This document shows positions 33,558 through 42,242 of a stretch of DNA of 64,000 nt, one piece after another. The notes below the pieces were generated by a model. That model ran no database searches, had not been told where the DNA came from, and was given only the letters and a program-made list of their open reading frames with translations. This DNA comes from Williamsia sp. 1135 (lineage in GTDB: Bacteria; Actinomycetota; Actinomycetes; Mycobacteriales; Mycobacteriaceae). The stretch lies in assembly GCF_002095395.1 (NCBI RefSeq), contig NZ_MJEI01000105.1, positions 124,001 to 188,000 on the forward strand, read 5' to 3'. Positions within the stretch are counted from its first letter, which is position 1, and every line of letters begins with the position of its first letter. A program made the position numbers and the translations under genes.

Positions 33558-34997
33558 TCAGCGGATGGTCGCCGGGTACGGCAGGTCGCTGCTCTGGCGT
33601 TCGTCGACCAGCACCGGTCGGTCGAGCTGAGGGAATGCGCGCTGTGGACACGATGGACGATCGCACACCTTGCAACCGGCCCCGATCGGCACGGTGATGG
33701 TGGGGTCGTCGATCGCGATACCCGTGGAGTAGACCAGCCTGTCGGCGTAGGCGATGTCGCAACCGAGGGCGACGACGAACATCTTCTCTGGCGCCAGGTA
33801 GCCCGCAGACGCCGATCGCACTGTCCGCGCAATCCAGAGATAGGTCCTGCCGTCGGGCATCTGGGCCACCTGTGTCAGCACCTTGTCCGGCTGCGCGAAA
33901 GCTTCGTGCGCGACCCACAACGGACAACTGCCGCCCACCCGTGAGAAGTGAAATGCTGTGGCCGACTGCCGCTTCGAGATGTTCCCGGCACGGTCGATCC
34001 GGACGAAGATGAAGGGAACGCCGCGCTGACGTTGACGCTGCAGGGTGGAGAGCCTGTGGCAGACCGTCTCGAATCCGACCTGGAAGCGCAGTGCCAGTCT
34101 GTCGACGTCGTAGCGCTCCGTCTCGGCCGCCGACCGGAACTTCTCGTAGGGCAGCAACAGGGCGCCGGCGAAGTAGTTGGCGAGCCCGATCCTGGCCACC
34201 GGCTGCGATTGTTCGCTGAGCGTGTTGTCGTGCGCCAGGATCGAGTCGATGCGGTCGGCATGCTCCAGAAACGCCAATTGGGTGGCCATCTGGAATGCGC
34301 GCTGCCCGGCATCGAGTCGTCGCGCGATGCGCAACACCTGTGTTTCCGAGTCGAACACCCTTTTACGAGAGCCGATCTCGCCGTCGTCGTTGTCGATGAC
34401 GACCCGCACGTCGTGTTCGCGAAGGAGGAGATCCGCCAGTTGGGAGTCCAGTTCGCCGACTCGCAACCCCTGGGCCTCGAATGTCCTCTCGGCGGCCCGG
34501 TCCAGTTCGGGTATGTGATTGCGACGGTCGTAGAAGAAGTCGCGGACCTCTTCGAAGGGCATGGCCGGGAACACGACTCCCGAGTTCTCCGTCTGGTCGG
34601 GTGCCGCCCCCGCCTGGTAGGTCTCGAGCTCGGTCTGGGCCGCGTGGAGTCGGCGATGCAGGCCGATCAATGTGCGTCCGACTGTGGGCATTCGCGCGAC
34701 CAGTTCGTCGAGTTCGGCCTGTCCGATGTCGGCGGCCTCGGAGTATTCACCGAGGACCTCCCCGAGGTCGGCGATCAATCGGGCGTCGGTGTCAGCGGAG
34801 AAAAAGTGTGCCAGCAGGTCGTAGGTGTCGGTGAGCCGGAGCAACACCGCGACGGTCAGCGGCCGCTGGTCGTTCTCGAGTTGATTGACGTAACTGGTCG
34901 ACAACCCGAGTCCCTGTGCCAGCGCCGCCTGGGTCAATGCTCGCTCTTCGCGCAGACGACGCAACTTGGTGCCGACAAACATCTTGGCCACGGCCAT
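33558..34997 (-). CDS. prpR: Short-chain fatty acyl regulator PrpR (RamB family)
   Basis: A 479-residue regulator with an N-terminal XRE-type helix-turn-helix (LTQAALAQGLGLSTSYVNQLENDQRPLT). A long acyl-CoA-responsive region follows, and the chain ends with the cysteine motif CKVCDRPSCPQRAFP, which in mycobacterial PrpR holds a 4Fe-4S cluster. PrpR activates the methylcitrate genes when propionyl-CoA builds up. The ATG at 34997 is chosen by comparison with PrpR N-termini (a short MAVAK leader before MFVGTKLRRLREER); the frame is open to 35069. It is divergent from prpD with AT-rich repeats between them, as in M. tuberculosis Rv1129c/Rv1130. Confidence 0.92.
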   Translation of the reverse strand: MAVAKMFVGTKLRRLREERALTQAALAQGLGLSTSYVNQLENDQRPLTVAVLLRLTDTYDLLAHFFSADTDARLIADLGEVLGEYSEAADIGQAELDELVARMPTVGRTLIGLHRRLHAAQTELETYQAGAAPDQTENSGVVFPAMPFEEVRDFFYDRRNHIPELDRAAERTFEAQGLRVGELDSQLADLLLREHDVRVVIDNDDGEIGSRKRVFDSETQVLRIARRLDAGQRAFQMATQLAFLEHADRIDSILAHDNTLSEQSQPVARIGLANYFAGALLLPYEKFRSAAETERYDVDRLALRFQVGFETVCHRLSTLQRQRQRGVPFIFVRIDRAGNISKRQSATAFHFSRVGGSCPLWVAHEAFAQPDKVLTQVAQMPDGRTYLWIARTVRSASAGYLAPEKMFVVALGCDIAYADRLVYSTGIAIDDPTITVPIGAGCKVCDRPSCPQRAFPQLDRPVLVDERQSSDLPYPATIR

Positions 34998-35015
34998 CAC
35001 AGTAGCGGGTCGGTG

Positions 35016-35061
35016 TTTGCAAAGTTCGCAAAAGCGTTGCTCGAAATACGCAAAAATACGC
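35016..35061. promoter_or_regulatory. PrpR/RamB-type binding sites in the prpR-prpD region
   Basis: TTTGCAAA (35016-35023) is followed at once by TTCGCAAA (35025-35032). Two TACGC words follow at 35047 and 35057, the first as TACGCAAA. RamB/PrpR regulators recognise repeated TTTGCAAA-like words, so this stretch between the divergent starts is the probable control site for both prpR and prpDBC. Confidence 0.6.
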
Positions 35062-35110
35062 CTCAGCAAGGCCTTTTGTGGCGGTAGAGGCTCTGCGTAC
35101 TGTGCGAATC

Positions 35111-36617
35111 ATGATCAAACACATCGTTCGGACCCGTCGTAGCACCGACGAGTTCCCGCGCTCTGAGCACCTGGCGCAGAAGATCGCCGAGGTTGCCGCA
35201 GATCCGGTCGCGGTCCCGGAAGAGACGGCCGAGATGGTGCGCAATCGCATCATCGACAACGCAGCGGTCAGTGCAGCATCGGTGGTCCGCCGTCCGGTGA
35301 CGGTCGCCCGTGCGCAGGCGCTCGCGCACCCGGTCAGCTCTGGTGGCGCCGGTGTGTTCGGTGTTGCCGGCGGCTGTTCGCCGGAGTGGGCCGCGTGGGC
35401 GAACGGTGTTGCGGTACGTGAACTCGACTACCACGACACCTTCCTCGCAGCCGAGTACTCGCATCCCGGAGACAACATCCCCGCATTGGTCGCGGTCGGA
35501 CAGCATCTCGGCGTCAGCGGCGCCGACCTCATCCGTGGTCTGGCCACCGCCTACGAGATCCAGATCGACCTCGTGCGCGGAATCTCCCTGCACAAGCACA
35601 AGATCGACCACGTCGCGCACCTCGGAGCCTCGGCCGCGGCCGGTCTCGGCACCATGCTGCGTCTGGACGAGGAGTCGATCTACCAAGCTGTTGGTCAGGC
35701 CGTGCACCTGACCACCGCGACCCGGCAATCACGCAAGGGCGCAATCTCCAGCTGGAAGGCCTTTGCTCCCGCTCATGCGGGCAAGATCGCCGTCGAAGCC
35801 GTTGACCGCACCATGCGCGGTGAAGGGGCCCCGTCGCCGATCTGGGAAGGGGAAGACGGTGTGATCGCCTGGCTGCTCGACGGACCAGACGGCGCGTACG
35901 AGGTTCCGCTGCCCGAGGCCGGCGAGGCGAAACGGGCGATCCTCGACAGCTACACCAAGGAACATTCGGCCGAGTACCAGAGCCAGGCTCCCATCGATCT
36001 GGCCCCGGCGGCTCCGTGATCGCGTCGGTGACACCACCCAGATCGAATCCATCGTGCTGCACACCAGCAATCACACCCACGTCGTCATCGGTACCGGCTC
36101 GAATGATCCGCAGAAGTTCGACCCCAAGGCTTCTCGTGAGACCCTCGACCACTCGGTGATGTACATCTTCGCGGTCGCTCTGCAGGACGGCGTCTGGCAT
36201 CACGAGACCTCCTACGCCCCCGAGCGTGCCTGCCGGCCCGACACCGTTGAACTCCGGAACAAGATCTCCACGGTCGAGGATGTCGAATGGACTGCGTGCT
36301 ATCACGATCCGGATCCGGAGAAGCGGGCGTTCGGTGCCCGTGCGGTGGTCACGTTGACGAACGGTGAGGTCATCACCGATGAACTCGCAGTGGCCGACGC
36401 GCATCCGCAGGGTGCCCGACCATTCGCCCGCAAGCAGTACGAGGGCAAGGTCACCGACTTGGCAGCGCATGTCATCGACTCCGCGGAGCGGGATCGGTTC
36501 CTTGCCGCCGTCGCGGGCGTCGCCGAACTGCCCGCGGGCAAGCTCGGCGAACTCAATGTCCTGGTGCGTCCGGAGGTGCTGGCGACGGCTCCGGTCATCC
36601 CGAACGGGATCTTCTGA
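35111..36617 (+). pseudogene. prpD: 2-methylcitrate dehydratase prpD, split by a one-base frameshift
   Basis: PrpD dehydrates 2-methylcitrate in the propionate-degrading methylcitrate cycle. From ATG 35111 the frame gives typical PrpD sequence ([19 protein letters not shown], then [18 protein letters not shown]) up to [12 protein letters not shown] and stops at 36019. The rest ([23 protein letters not shown], to NGIF) continues in the next frame to 36617. Removing one C from the CCCC run at 36003-36006 restores [15 protein letters not shown]. Start and stop fit the operon: the stop overlaps the prpB ATG. Selection on both halves looks intact, so this is either a very recent mutation or a base-calling error in a homopolymer. 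As written, the protein loses its C-terminal third. Confidence 0.88.
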
Positions 36618-37561
36618 TGGCGGGCCATTTGAGCAGTTCGAGCGCGGGCCATCTCCTCGGCTCCACTGTGAGCGCCACGGATCGTCGGATCGCTCTGCGT
36701 CGCGGCCTGAGCAGTGGCTCGATCGTGCGTATGCCGGGTGCGTTCTCGCCCCTGGTGGCCAAGCTGGTCGCGGACGTCGGCTTCGAGGGTGTGTACGTCT
36801 CCGGAGCTGCTCTCTCTGCCGACCTCGGTCTGCCGGACATCGGTCTGACCACCCTGACAGAGGTCACCGACCGCGGCAGGCAGATCGCAGCCGCGACCGA
36901 TCTGCCGACCTTGATCGACGCCGATACCGGATTTGGTGAGCCGATGAGCGCTGCTCGCAGCATCACGATGCTCGAGGACGCAGGCCTGGCAGGCTGCCAC
37001 CTCGAAGATCAAGTCAACCCGAAGCGCTGCGGACACCTCGACGGAAAAGCTGTGGTCCCCGCAGAACAGATGCTGGGTCGGGTGAAAGCGGCTGTCTCGG
37101 CGCGGCGGGATGAGAACTTCGTCATCTGCGCCCGTACGGATGCCCGCGCCATCGAGGGGTTGGACGCGGCCATCGAGCGTGCGAAGTCCTATGCCGACGC
37201 AGGTGCTGATCTGATCTTTGCCGAGGCGCTCACCGCTCCCGACGAGTTCGAGGCATTCCGTGAGGCCGTGGACGTCCCGCTGCTGGCGAACATGACCGAG
37301 TTCGGCAAGAGCACGCTGCTCTCCGCCAAACAACTCGAGGATCTCGGTTTCAACGCCGTGATCTACCCGGTGACAACGCTGCGGCTGGCGATGTTCGCCA
37401 TCGAGCAGGGACTGCGCGAGATCGATTCCGCGGGAACGCAATCGGGGATCCTCGACACCATGCAACACCGCAGCAGGCTGTACGAGCTCCTTCGCTACCC
37501 CGACTACAACGAGTTCGACCAGAACATCTTCGATTTCACGATCCCGGGAGGATCCCGATGA
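36617..37561 (+). CDS. prpB: Methylisocitrate lyase
   Basis: A 314-residue lyase of the isocitrate lyase/PEP mutase superfamily, splitting 2-methylisocitrate into pyruvate and succinate. The catalytic motif KRCGH is in QVNPKRCGHLDGK, and the metal-binding LIDADTGFGEP and ICARTDARAIEG are present. The ATG overlaps the prpD stop (TGATG) and the stop overlaps the prpC ATG (ATGA), so prpD, prpB and prpC are one translation-coupled operon. Confidence 0.95.
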   Translation: MAGHLSSSSAGHLLGSTVSATDRRIALRRGLSSGSIVRMPGAFSPLVAKLVADVGFEGVYVSGAALSADLGLPDIGLTTLTEVTDRGRQIAAATDLPTLIDADTGFGEPMSAARSITMLEDAGLAGCHLEDQVNPKRCGHLDGKAVVPAEQMLGRVKAAVSARRDENFVICARTDARAIEGLDAAIERAKSYADAGADLIFAEALTAPDEFEAFREAVDVPLLANMTEFGKSTLLSAKQLEDLGFNAVIYPVTTLRLAMFAIEQGLREIDSAGTQSGILDTMQHRSRLYELLRYPDYNEFDQNIFDFTIPGGSR

Positions 37562-38676
37562 GCACACCCACGATTCACAAGGGGTTGGCCGGTGTGGTGG
37601 TCGACACCACGGCGATTTCCAAAGTGGTGCAGGAGACCAACTCGCTGACCTACCGCGGATACCCGGTGCAGGACCTCGCCGCGCGCTGCAGCTTCGAAGA
37701 GGTCGCATATCTGCTGTGGCATGGCGAGCTCCCGAACGACAGCCAGCTGGAAATGTTCACCGAGCGCGAGCGGTCCTATCGACGTGCCGACCGCTCGTTG
37801 CTGAGTCTGCTGAACCGGATCCCTGACAACTGCCACCCGATGGACGTCGTGCGTACGGCGATCAGCTTCCTCGGCGCCGAGGACCCGGAAGAGGACAACG
37901 CCGCGCAGAACCTCGACAAGTCGCTGCGCATGATGGCGGTGCTCCCGACGATCGTCGCGGCCGACATGCGGCGCAGGCGGGGGTTCGATCAGATCCCGCC
38001 CGACGTGCACCTCGGCTACAGCGAGAACTTCCTCAACATGTGTTTCGGTGAGGTGCCTGATCCCGTCATCGTCCGCGCCTTCGAGAAGTCGATGGTCCTC
38101 TACGCAGAGCACGGATTCAATGCCTCGACCTTCGCCGCCCGCGTCGTCACCTCGACCCGGTCGGATATCTACAGCGCGGTCACGGCGGCCATCGGGGCAC
38201 TCAAGGGGTCTTTGCACGGTGGTGCGAACGAGGCCGTCATGCATGACCTGATCGAGATCGACAGGCCGGAGCGGGCGCGAGAATGGCTGGAGACCAAGCT
38301 CGCGAACAACGAGAAGATCATGGGCTTCGGCCATCGTGTCTACAAGCACGGCGACTCGCGCGTTCCCACCATGAAGGCGGCTCTTGCCGACGTCGCCAGT
38401 GCGACTACAACATCCGACGGAGGCCGTTGGCTGGCCATCTCGGATGAGTTGGAACAGCTCATGGTGGCCGCGACCGGTATCAAACCGAACCTGGACTTCC
38501 CGACCGGCCCGGCATATCACCTGATGGGTTTCGCGATCGAGTCGTTCACCCCGATCTTCGTGATGAGCCGCATCACGGGGTGGACCGCACACATCATCGA
38601 GCAGGAAGGAGCCAATGCGCTGATCCGCCCACTGAGCGACTACAGCGGCCCCGTGCAACGCACACTCAGTGCCTGA
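37558..38676 (+). CDS. prpC: 2-methylcitrate synthase
   Basis: A 372-residue citrate synthase family enzyme joining propionyl-CoA and oxaloacetate. Visible are LKGSLHGGANEAVM (active-site His region), MGFGHRVYKHGDSR (the second His) and PNLDFPTGPAYHLMGF with the catalytic Asp. Length and operon position with prpD and prpB support methylcitrate rather than citrate synthase. It is the last gene of the operon. A weak hairpin TCTACG-TCCGGT-CGTAGA (38689-38706) follows the stop. Confidence 0.94.
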   Translation: MSTPTIHKGLAGVVVDTTAISKVVQETNSLTYRGYPVQDLAARCSFEEVAYLLWHGELPNDSQLEMFTERERSYRRADRSLLSLLNRIPDNCHPMDVVRTAISFLGAEDPEEDNAAQNLDKSLRMMAVLPTIVAADMRRRRGFDQIPPDVHLGYSENFLNMCFGEVPDPVIVRAFEKSMVLYAEHGFNASTFAARVVTSTRSDIYSAVTAAIGALKGSLHGGANEAVMHDLIEIDRPERAREWLETKLANNEKIMGFGHRVYKHGDSRVPTMKAALADVASATTTSDGGRWLAISDELEQLMVAATGIKPNLDFPTGPAYHLMGFAIESFTPIFVMSRITGWTAHIIEQEGANALIRPLSDYSGPVQRTLSA

Positions 38677-38843
38677 CCCTCTGTGAGTTCTACGTCCGGT
38701 CGTAGAGTTGTCAGGCCGTGCAGGGAACCAGCGGAGACGACCTCGACCGCCTGAGGTTGTGGTCGCAATCTGCGATTCGCTGCACCGCGCCGGGTGAAGT
38801 CGTGGTGAGGTTGTTCAGTGTCCGTGAGCGTGGAGGAGCGTTG

Positions 38844-41800
38844 ATGTTTCGCAAGGTGTTGGTGGCCAATCGTGGCGAGATCGCGATCCGGGCGTTTCGT
38901 GCGGCGTATGAGCTGGGTGCGGGCACGGTCGCGGTGTTTCCGTATGAGGACCGTAATTCTGTTCACCGGTTGAAAGCTGATGAGGCATATCAGATCGGTG
39001 AGCCGGGACATCCGGTGCGGGCGTATCTGTCGGTGCCCGAGATCATCGCCGCCGCCCAGCGCGCGGGCGCGGACGCGATCTACCCGGGCTACGGCTTCCT
39101 GTCGGAGAACCCGGATCTGGCGGCAGCGTGCGCCGACGCCGGGATCACGTTCGTCGGGCCCAGCTCAGACATCTTGGAGTTGACGGGCAACAAGGCGCGG
39201 GCGATCGCCGCGGCCCGCGACGCCGGTCTGCCGGTACTGGCGTCGTCGGAGGCCTCGGCCGATGTGGATGCGTTGATGGCTGCGGCCGAGTCGATGACGT
39301 TCCCGGTGTTCGTCAAGGCGATCGCCGGTGGCGGCGGCCGGGGTATGCGGCGGGTGGAGACCATCGAGGGTCTGCGGGAGGCGATCGAGGCCGCCGCGCG
39401 GGAGGCCGATTCGGCGTTCGGTGATCCGTCGGTGTTCCTCGAACAAGCGGTCATCGAACCCCGGCACATCGAAGTGCAGATCCTGGCCGACCAGCATGGC
39501 AATGTGATGCATCTGTTCGAACGTGATTGTTCGGTGCAGCGCCGTCATCAGAAGGTCATCGAGTTGGCGCCGGCCCCGAATCTGCCGCCGGGGTTGCGGG
39601 AGAAGATCTGCGCTGATGCCGTCGCGTTCGCGGAGAAGATCGGCTACACGTGTGCGGGGACGGTCGAGTTTTTGGTCGACCGGGAGGGCCGGCATGTGTT
39701 CATCGAGATGAACCCGCGGATCCAGGTCGAGCACACCGTCACCGAAGAGATCACCGATGTGGATTTGGTGCAGTCACAGATGCGGATCGCCTCCGGAGAA
39801 TCACTCGAAGACTTAGGGCTCTCGCAGGACACGGTGCAGATTCGGGGTGCGGCGTTGCAGTGCCGCATCACCACCGAAGACCCCACGAACGGTTTCCGCC
39901 CCGATACGGGGCGGATCACTGCCTATCGCACCCCGGGCGGTGCCGGGGTGCGCCTTGATGGTGGCGCCACTCTGGGTGCTGAGGTCAGTGCGCATTTCGA
40001 TTCGATGTTGGTCAAGCTGACCTGTCGTGGCCGCGATTTCGAGACGGCGGTGGCGCGGGCGAGGCGGGCGGTGGCCGAGTTCCGGATCCGCGGGGTCGCC
40101 ACCAATATCCCGTTCCTGCAAGCGGTCTTGGATGATCCCGATTTCCGCGAGGGCCGGGTCACGACCTCGTTCATCGAAGAACGACCCCAACTGCTGACCT
40201 CGCGGGTGTCGGCGGACCGCGGCACCCGCATCCTCAACTACCTCGCTGATGTGACGGTCAACAAGCCCCACGGCGACCGCCCGGCGACGGTCTACCCCCG
40301 CGACAAGCTCCCTGATGTCGACATCTCGACGCCGCCCGATGGCTCTCGGCAACGTTTGTTGAAGCTCGGCCCCGCCGGGTTTGCGGCGGATCTGCGGGCA
40401 TCAACAGCGTTGGGGGTCACCGACACCACGTTCCGTGATGCTCATCAGTCGTTGCTGGCGACGCGGGTGCGGACCAGCGGCCTGGTCGCGGTGGCGCCGT
40501 ATGTGGCGGCGCTGACGCCGCAGTTGTTGTCCGTCGAGTGCTGGGGAGGCGCGACCTACGATGTGGCGCTGCGGTTCCTCAAAGAAGACCCGTGGGAGCG
40601 CCTGGCGGAGTTGCGCGAGGCGATGCCGAACATCAACCTGCAGATGCTGCTGCGGGGCCGTAACACCGTCGGCTACACCCCCTATCCAGAGTCGGTGACG
40701 ACCGCGTTCGTCAAGGAAGCTGCCGCGACGGGCATCGATATTTTCCGGATCTTCGACGCGCTGAACAACGTCGATCAGATGCGGCCGGCGATCGACGCCG
40801 TCCGCGAGACCGGCACCACCATCGCCGAAGTCGCCCTGTCCTATACGGGGGATCTGTCGAATCCGGCTGAGGATCTCTACACGCTGGATTACTACCTGCG
40901 GTTGGCTGAGCAGATCGTGGAGGCGGGCGCGCATATTCTGGCGATCAAAGACATGGCCGGGTTGTTGCGGCCGCAAGCGGCTGCCACTTTGGTCAGTGCA
41001 CTGCGGAAAAACTTTGATCTGCCGGTGCATGTGCACACCCACGACACTCCCGGCGGGCAGTTGGCGACGTATTTGGCGGCGTGGACTGCCGGTGCTGATG
41101 CTGTCGACGGTGCCTCGGCGGCGATGGCCGGGACCACATCGCAACCGGCGTTGTCGGCGATCGTGGCGGCGACGGCGCACACCGACTACGACACCGGCCT
41201 GGATCTGGCGGCGGTGTGTGATATCGAGCCGTACTGGGAAGCACTGCGCAAGGTGTACGCGCCGTTCGAGTCCGGGCTCCCCGCCCCGACGGGGCGGGTG
41301 TACACCCACGAAATCCCCGGTGGGCAGCTGTCGAACCTGCGTCAGCAGGCCATCGGGTTGGGGTTGGGGGATCGGTTCGAAGATGTCGAAGGCGCGTACG
41401 CCGACGCCGACCACATGCTGGGCCGGTTGATCAAGGTCACCCCCTCCTCGAAGGTCGTCGGGGATTTGGCGTTGACGTTGGTCGGGCGAGGCATTTCCGC
41501 GGCCGAGTTCGCCGAAGACCCCACCGCCTATGACATTCCTGATTCGGTGATCGGGTTCCTGCGCGGGGAACTCGGCGACCCGGCCGGTGGTTGGCCCGAA
41601 CCACTGCGCACCCGTGCGTTGGAGGGAAGAGCGGAACCCAAACCGGTTGTCGCTTTGTCGGATGAGGACACCGAGCAGTTGGGGTCCGCCGAGGAGAAGG
41701 TGCGGCGGGCGGCGCTCAACCGGTTGCTGTTCCCGGGACCCACCCGCGAGTACGAGGAGCACCAGAAGGCCTACGGCGACACCTCGAGGTTGTCGGCGAA

Positions 41801-42227
41801 CCAGTTCTTCTACGGCCTGCGCTACGGCGACGAGCACCGCGTGGAACTCGAACCCGGTGTGGAGTTGTTGATCGGGTTGGAGGCGATCAGTGAACCCGAC
41901 AAGCGGGGGATGCGGACGGTCATGTGCATCCTCAACGGACAACTCCGCCCGGTCCAGGTCCGTGACCGGTCCTTGGATGTGACCGACACCGCTGCCGAAA
42001 AAGCTGTGGCGGGTAACCCCAAACACATTGCCGCACCTTTCGGAGGCGTGGTGACCATCGTCGTCGAACCCGGCGAGAAACTCGCGGCCGGCGCCGCCAT
42101 CGGGTCCATCGAAGCGATGAAGATGGAAGCCGCGATCACCGCACCGGCCGGTGGCACCGTCAAACGTGTTGCCATCTCCTCGGTCACCAGCGTCGAAGGC
42201 GGCGACCTCCTCATCGAACTCGAGTAG
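38844..42227 (+). CDS. pyc: Pyruvate carboxylase
   Basis: A 1127-residue single-chain pyruvate carboxylase making oxaloacetate from pyruvate, bicarbonate and ATP. The biotin carboxylase domain (residues 1-450) has GGGGRGMR and EMNPRIQVEHTVTEE. The carboxyltransferase domain (about 520-980) has TDTTFRDAHQSLLATRVR and the metal site HVHTHDTPGG. The C-terminal biotin carrier holds EAMKMEA, where the Lys is biotinylated. ATG 38844 has GGAGGAG 5 bases upstream; the upstream open frame is not conserved. Position after the methylcitrate operon fits a role in refilling oxaloacetate, which PrpC consumes. Confidence 0.97.
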   Translation: MFRKVLVANRGEIAIRAFRAAYELGAGTVAVFPYEDRNSVHRLKADEAYQIGEPGHPVRAYLSVPEIIAAAQRAGADAIYPGYGFLSENPDLAAACADAGITFVGPSSDILELTGNKARAIAAARDAGLPVLASSEASADVDALMAAAESMTFPVFVKAIAGGGGRGMRRVETIEGLREAIEAAAREADSAFGDPSVFLEQAVIEPRHIEVQILADQHGNVMHLFERDCSVQRRHQKVIELAPAPNLPPGLREKICADAVAFAEKIGYTCAGTVEFLVDREGRHVFIEMNPRIQVEHTVTEEITDVDLVQSQMRIASGESLEDLGLSQDTVQIRGAALQCRITTEDPTNGFRPDTGRITAYRTPGGAGVRLDGGATLGAEVSAHFDSMLVKLTCRGRDFETAVARARRAVAEFRIRGVATNIPFLQAVLDDPDFREGRVTTSFIEERPQLLTSRVSADRGTRILNYLADVTVNKPHGDRPATVYPRDKLPDVDISTPPDGSRQRLLKLGPAGFAADLRASTALGVTDTTFRDAHQSLLATRVRTSGLVAVAPYVAALTPQLLSVECWGGATYDVALRFLKEDPWERLAELREAMPNINLQMLLRGRNTVGYTPYPESVTTAFVKEAAATGIDIFRIFDALNNVDQMRPAIDAVRETGTTIAEVALSYTGDLSNPAEDLYTLDYYLRLAEQIVEAGAHILAIKDMAGLLRPQAAATLVSALRKNFDLPVHVHTHDTPGGQLATYLAAWTAGADAVDGASAAMAGTTSQPALSAIVAATAHTDYDTGLDLAAVCDIEPYWEALRKVYAPFESGLPAPTGRVYTHEIPGGQLSNLRQQAIGLGLGDRFEDVEGAYADADHMLGRLIKVTPSSKVVGDLALTLVGRGISAAEFAEDPTAYDIPDSVIGFLRGELGDPAGGWPEPLRTRALEGRAEPKPVVALSDEDTEQLGSAEEKVRRAALNRLLFPGPTREYEEHQKAYGDTSRLSANQFFYGLRYGDEHRVELEPGVELLIGLEAISEPDKRGMRTVMCILNGQLRPVQVRDRSLDVTDTAAEKAVAGNPKHIAAPFGGVVTIVVEPGEKLAAGAAIGSIEAMKMEAAITAPAGGTVKRVAISSVTSVEGGDLLIELE

Positions 42228-42242
42228 ACCGCACGAATCTGG

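Noticed and set aside
32446-33927. 493-codon open frame opposite the APC permease and the end of prpR
   Set aside because: His/Arg/Asp-rich antisense translation of transmembrane coding sequence; no domain recognised.
38689-38706. TCTACG-TCCGGT-CGTAGA hairpin after prpC as terminator
   Set aside because: Only 6 bp and no T run; could equally be an operator for pyc, so not listed as a terminator.
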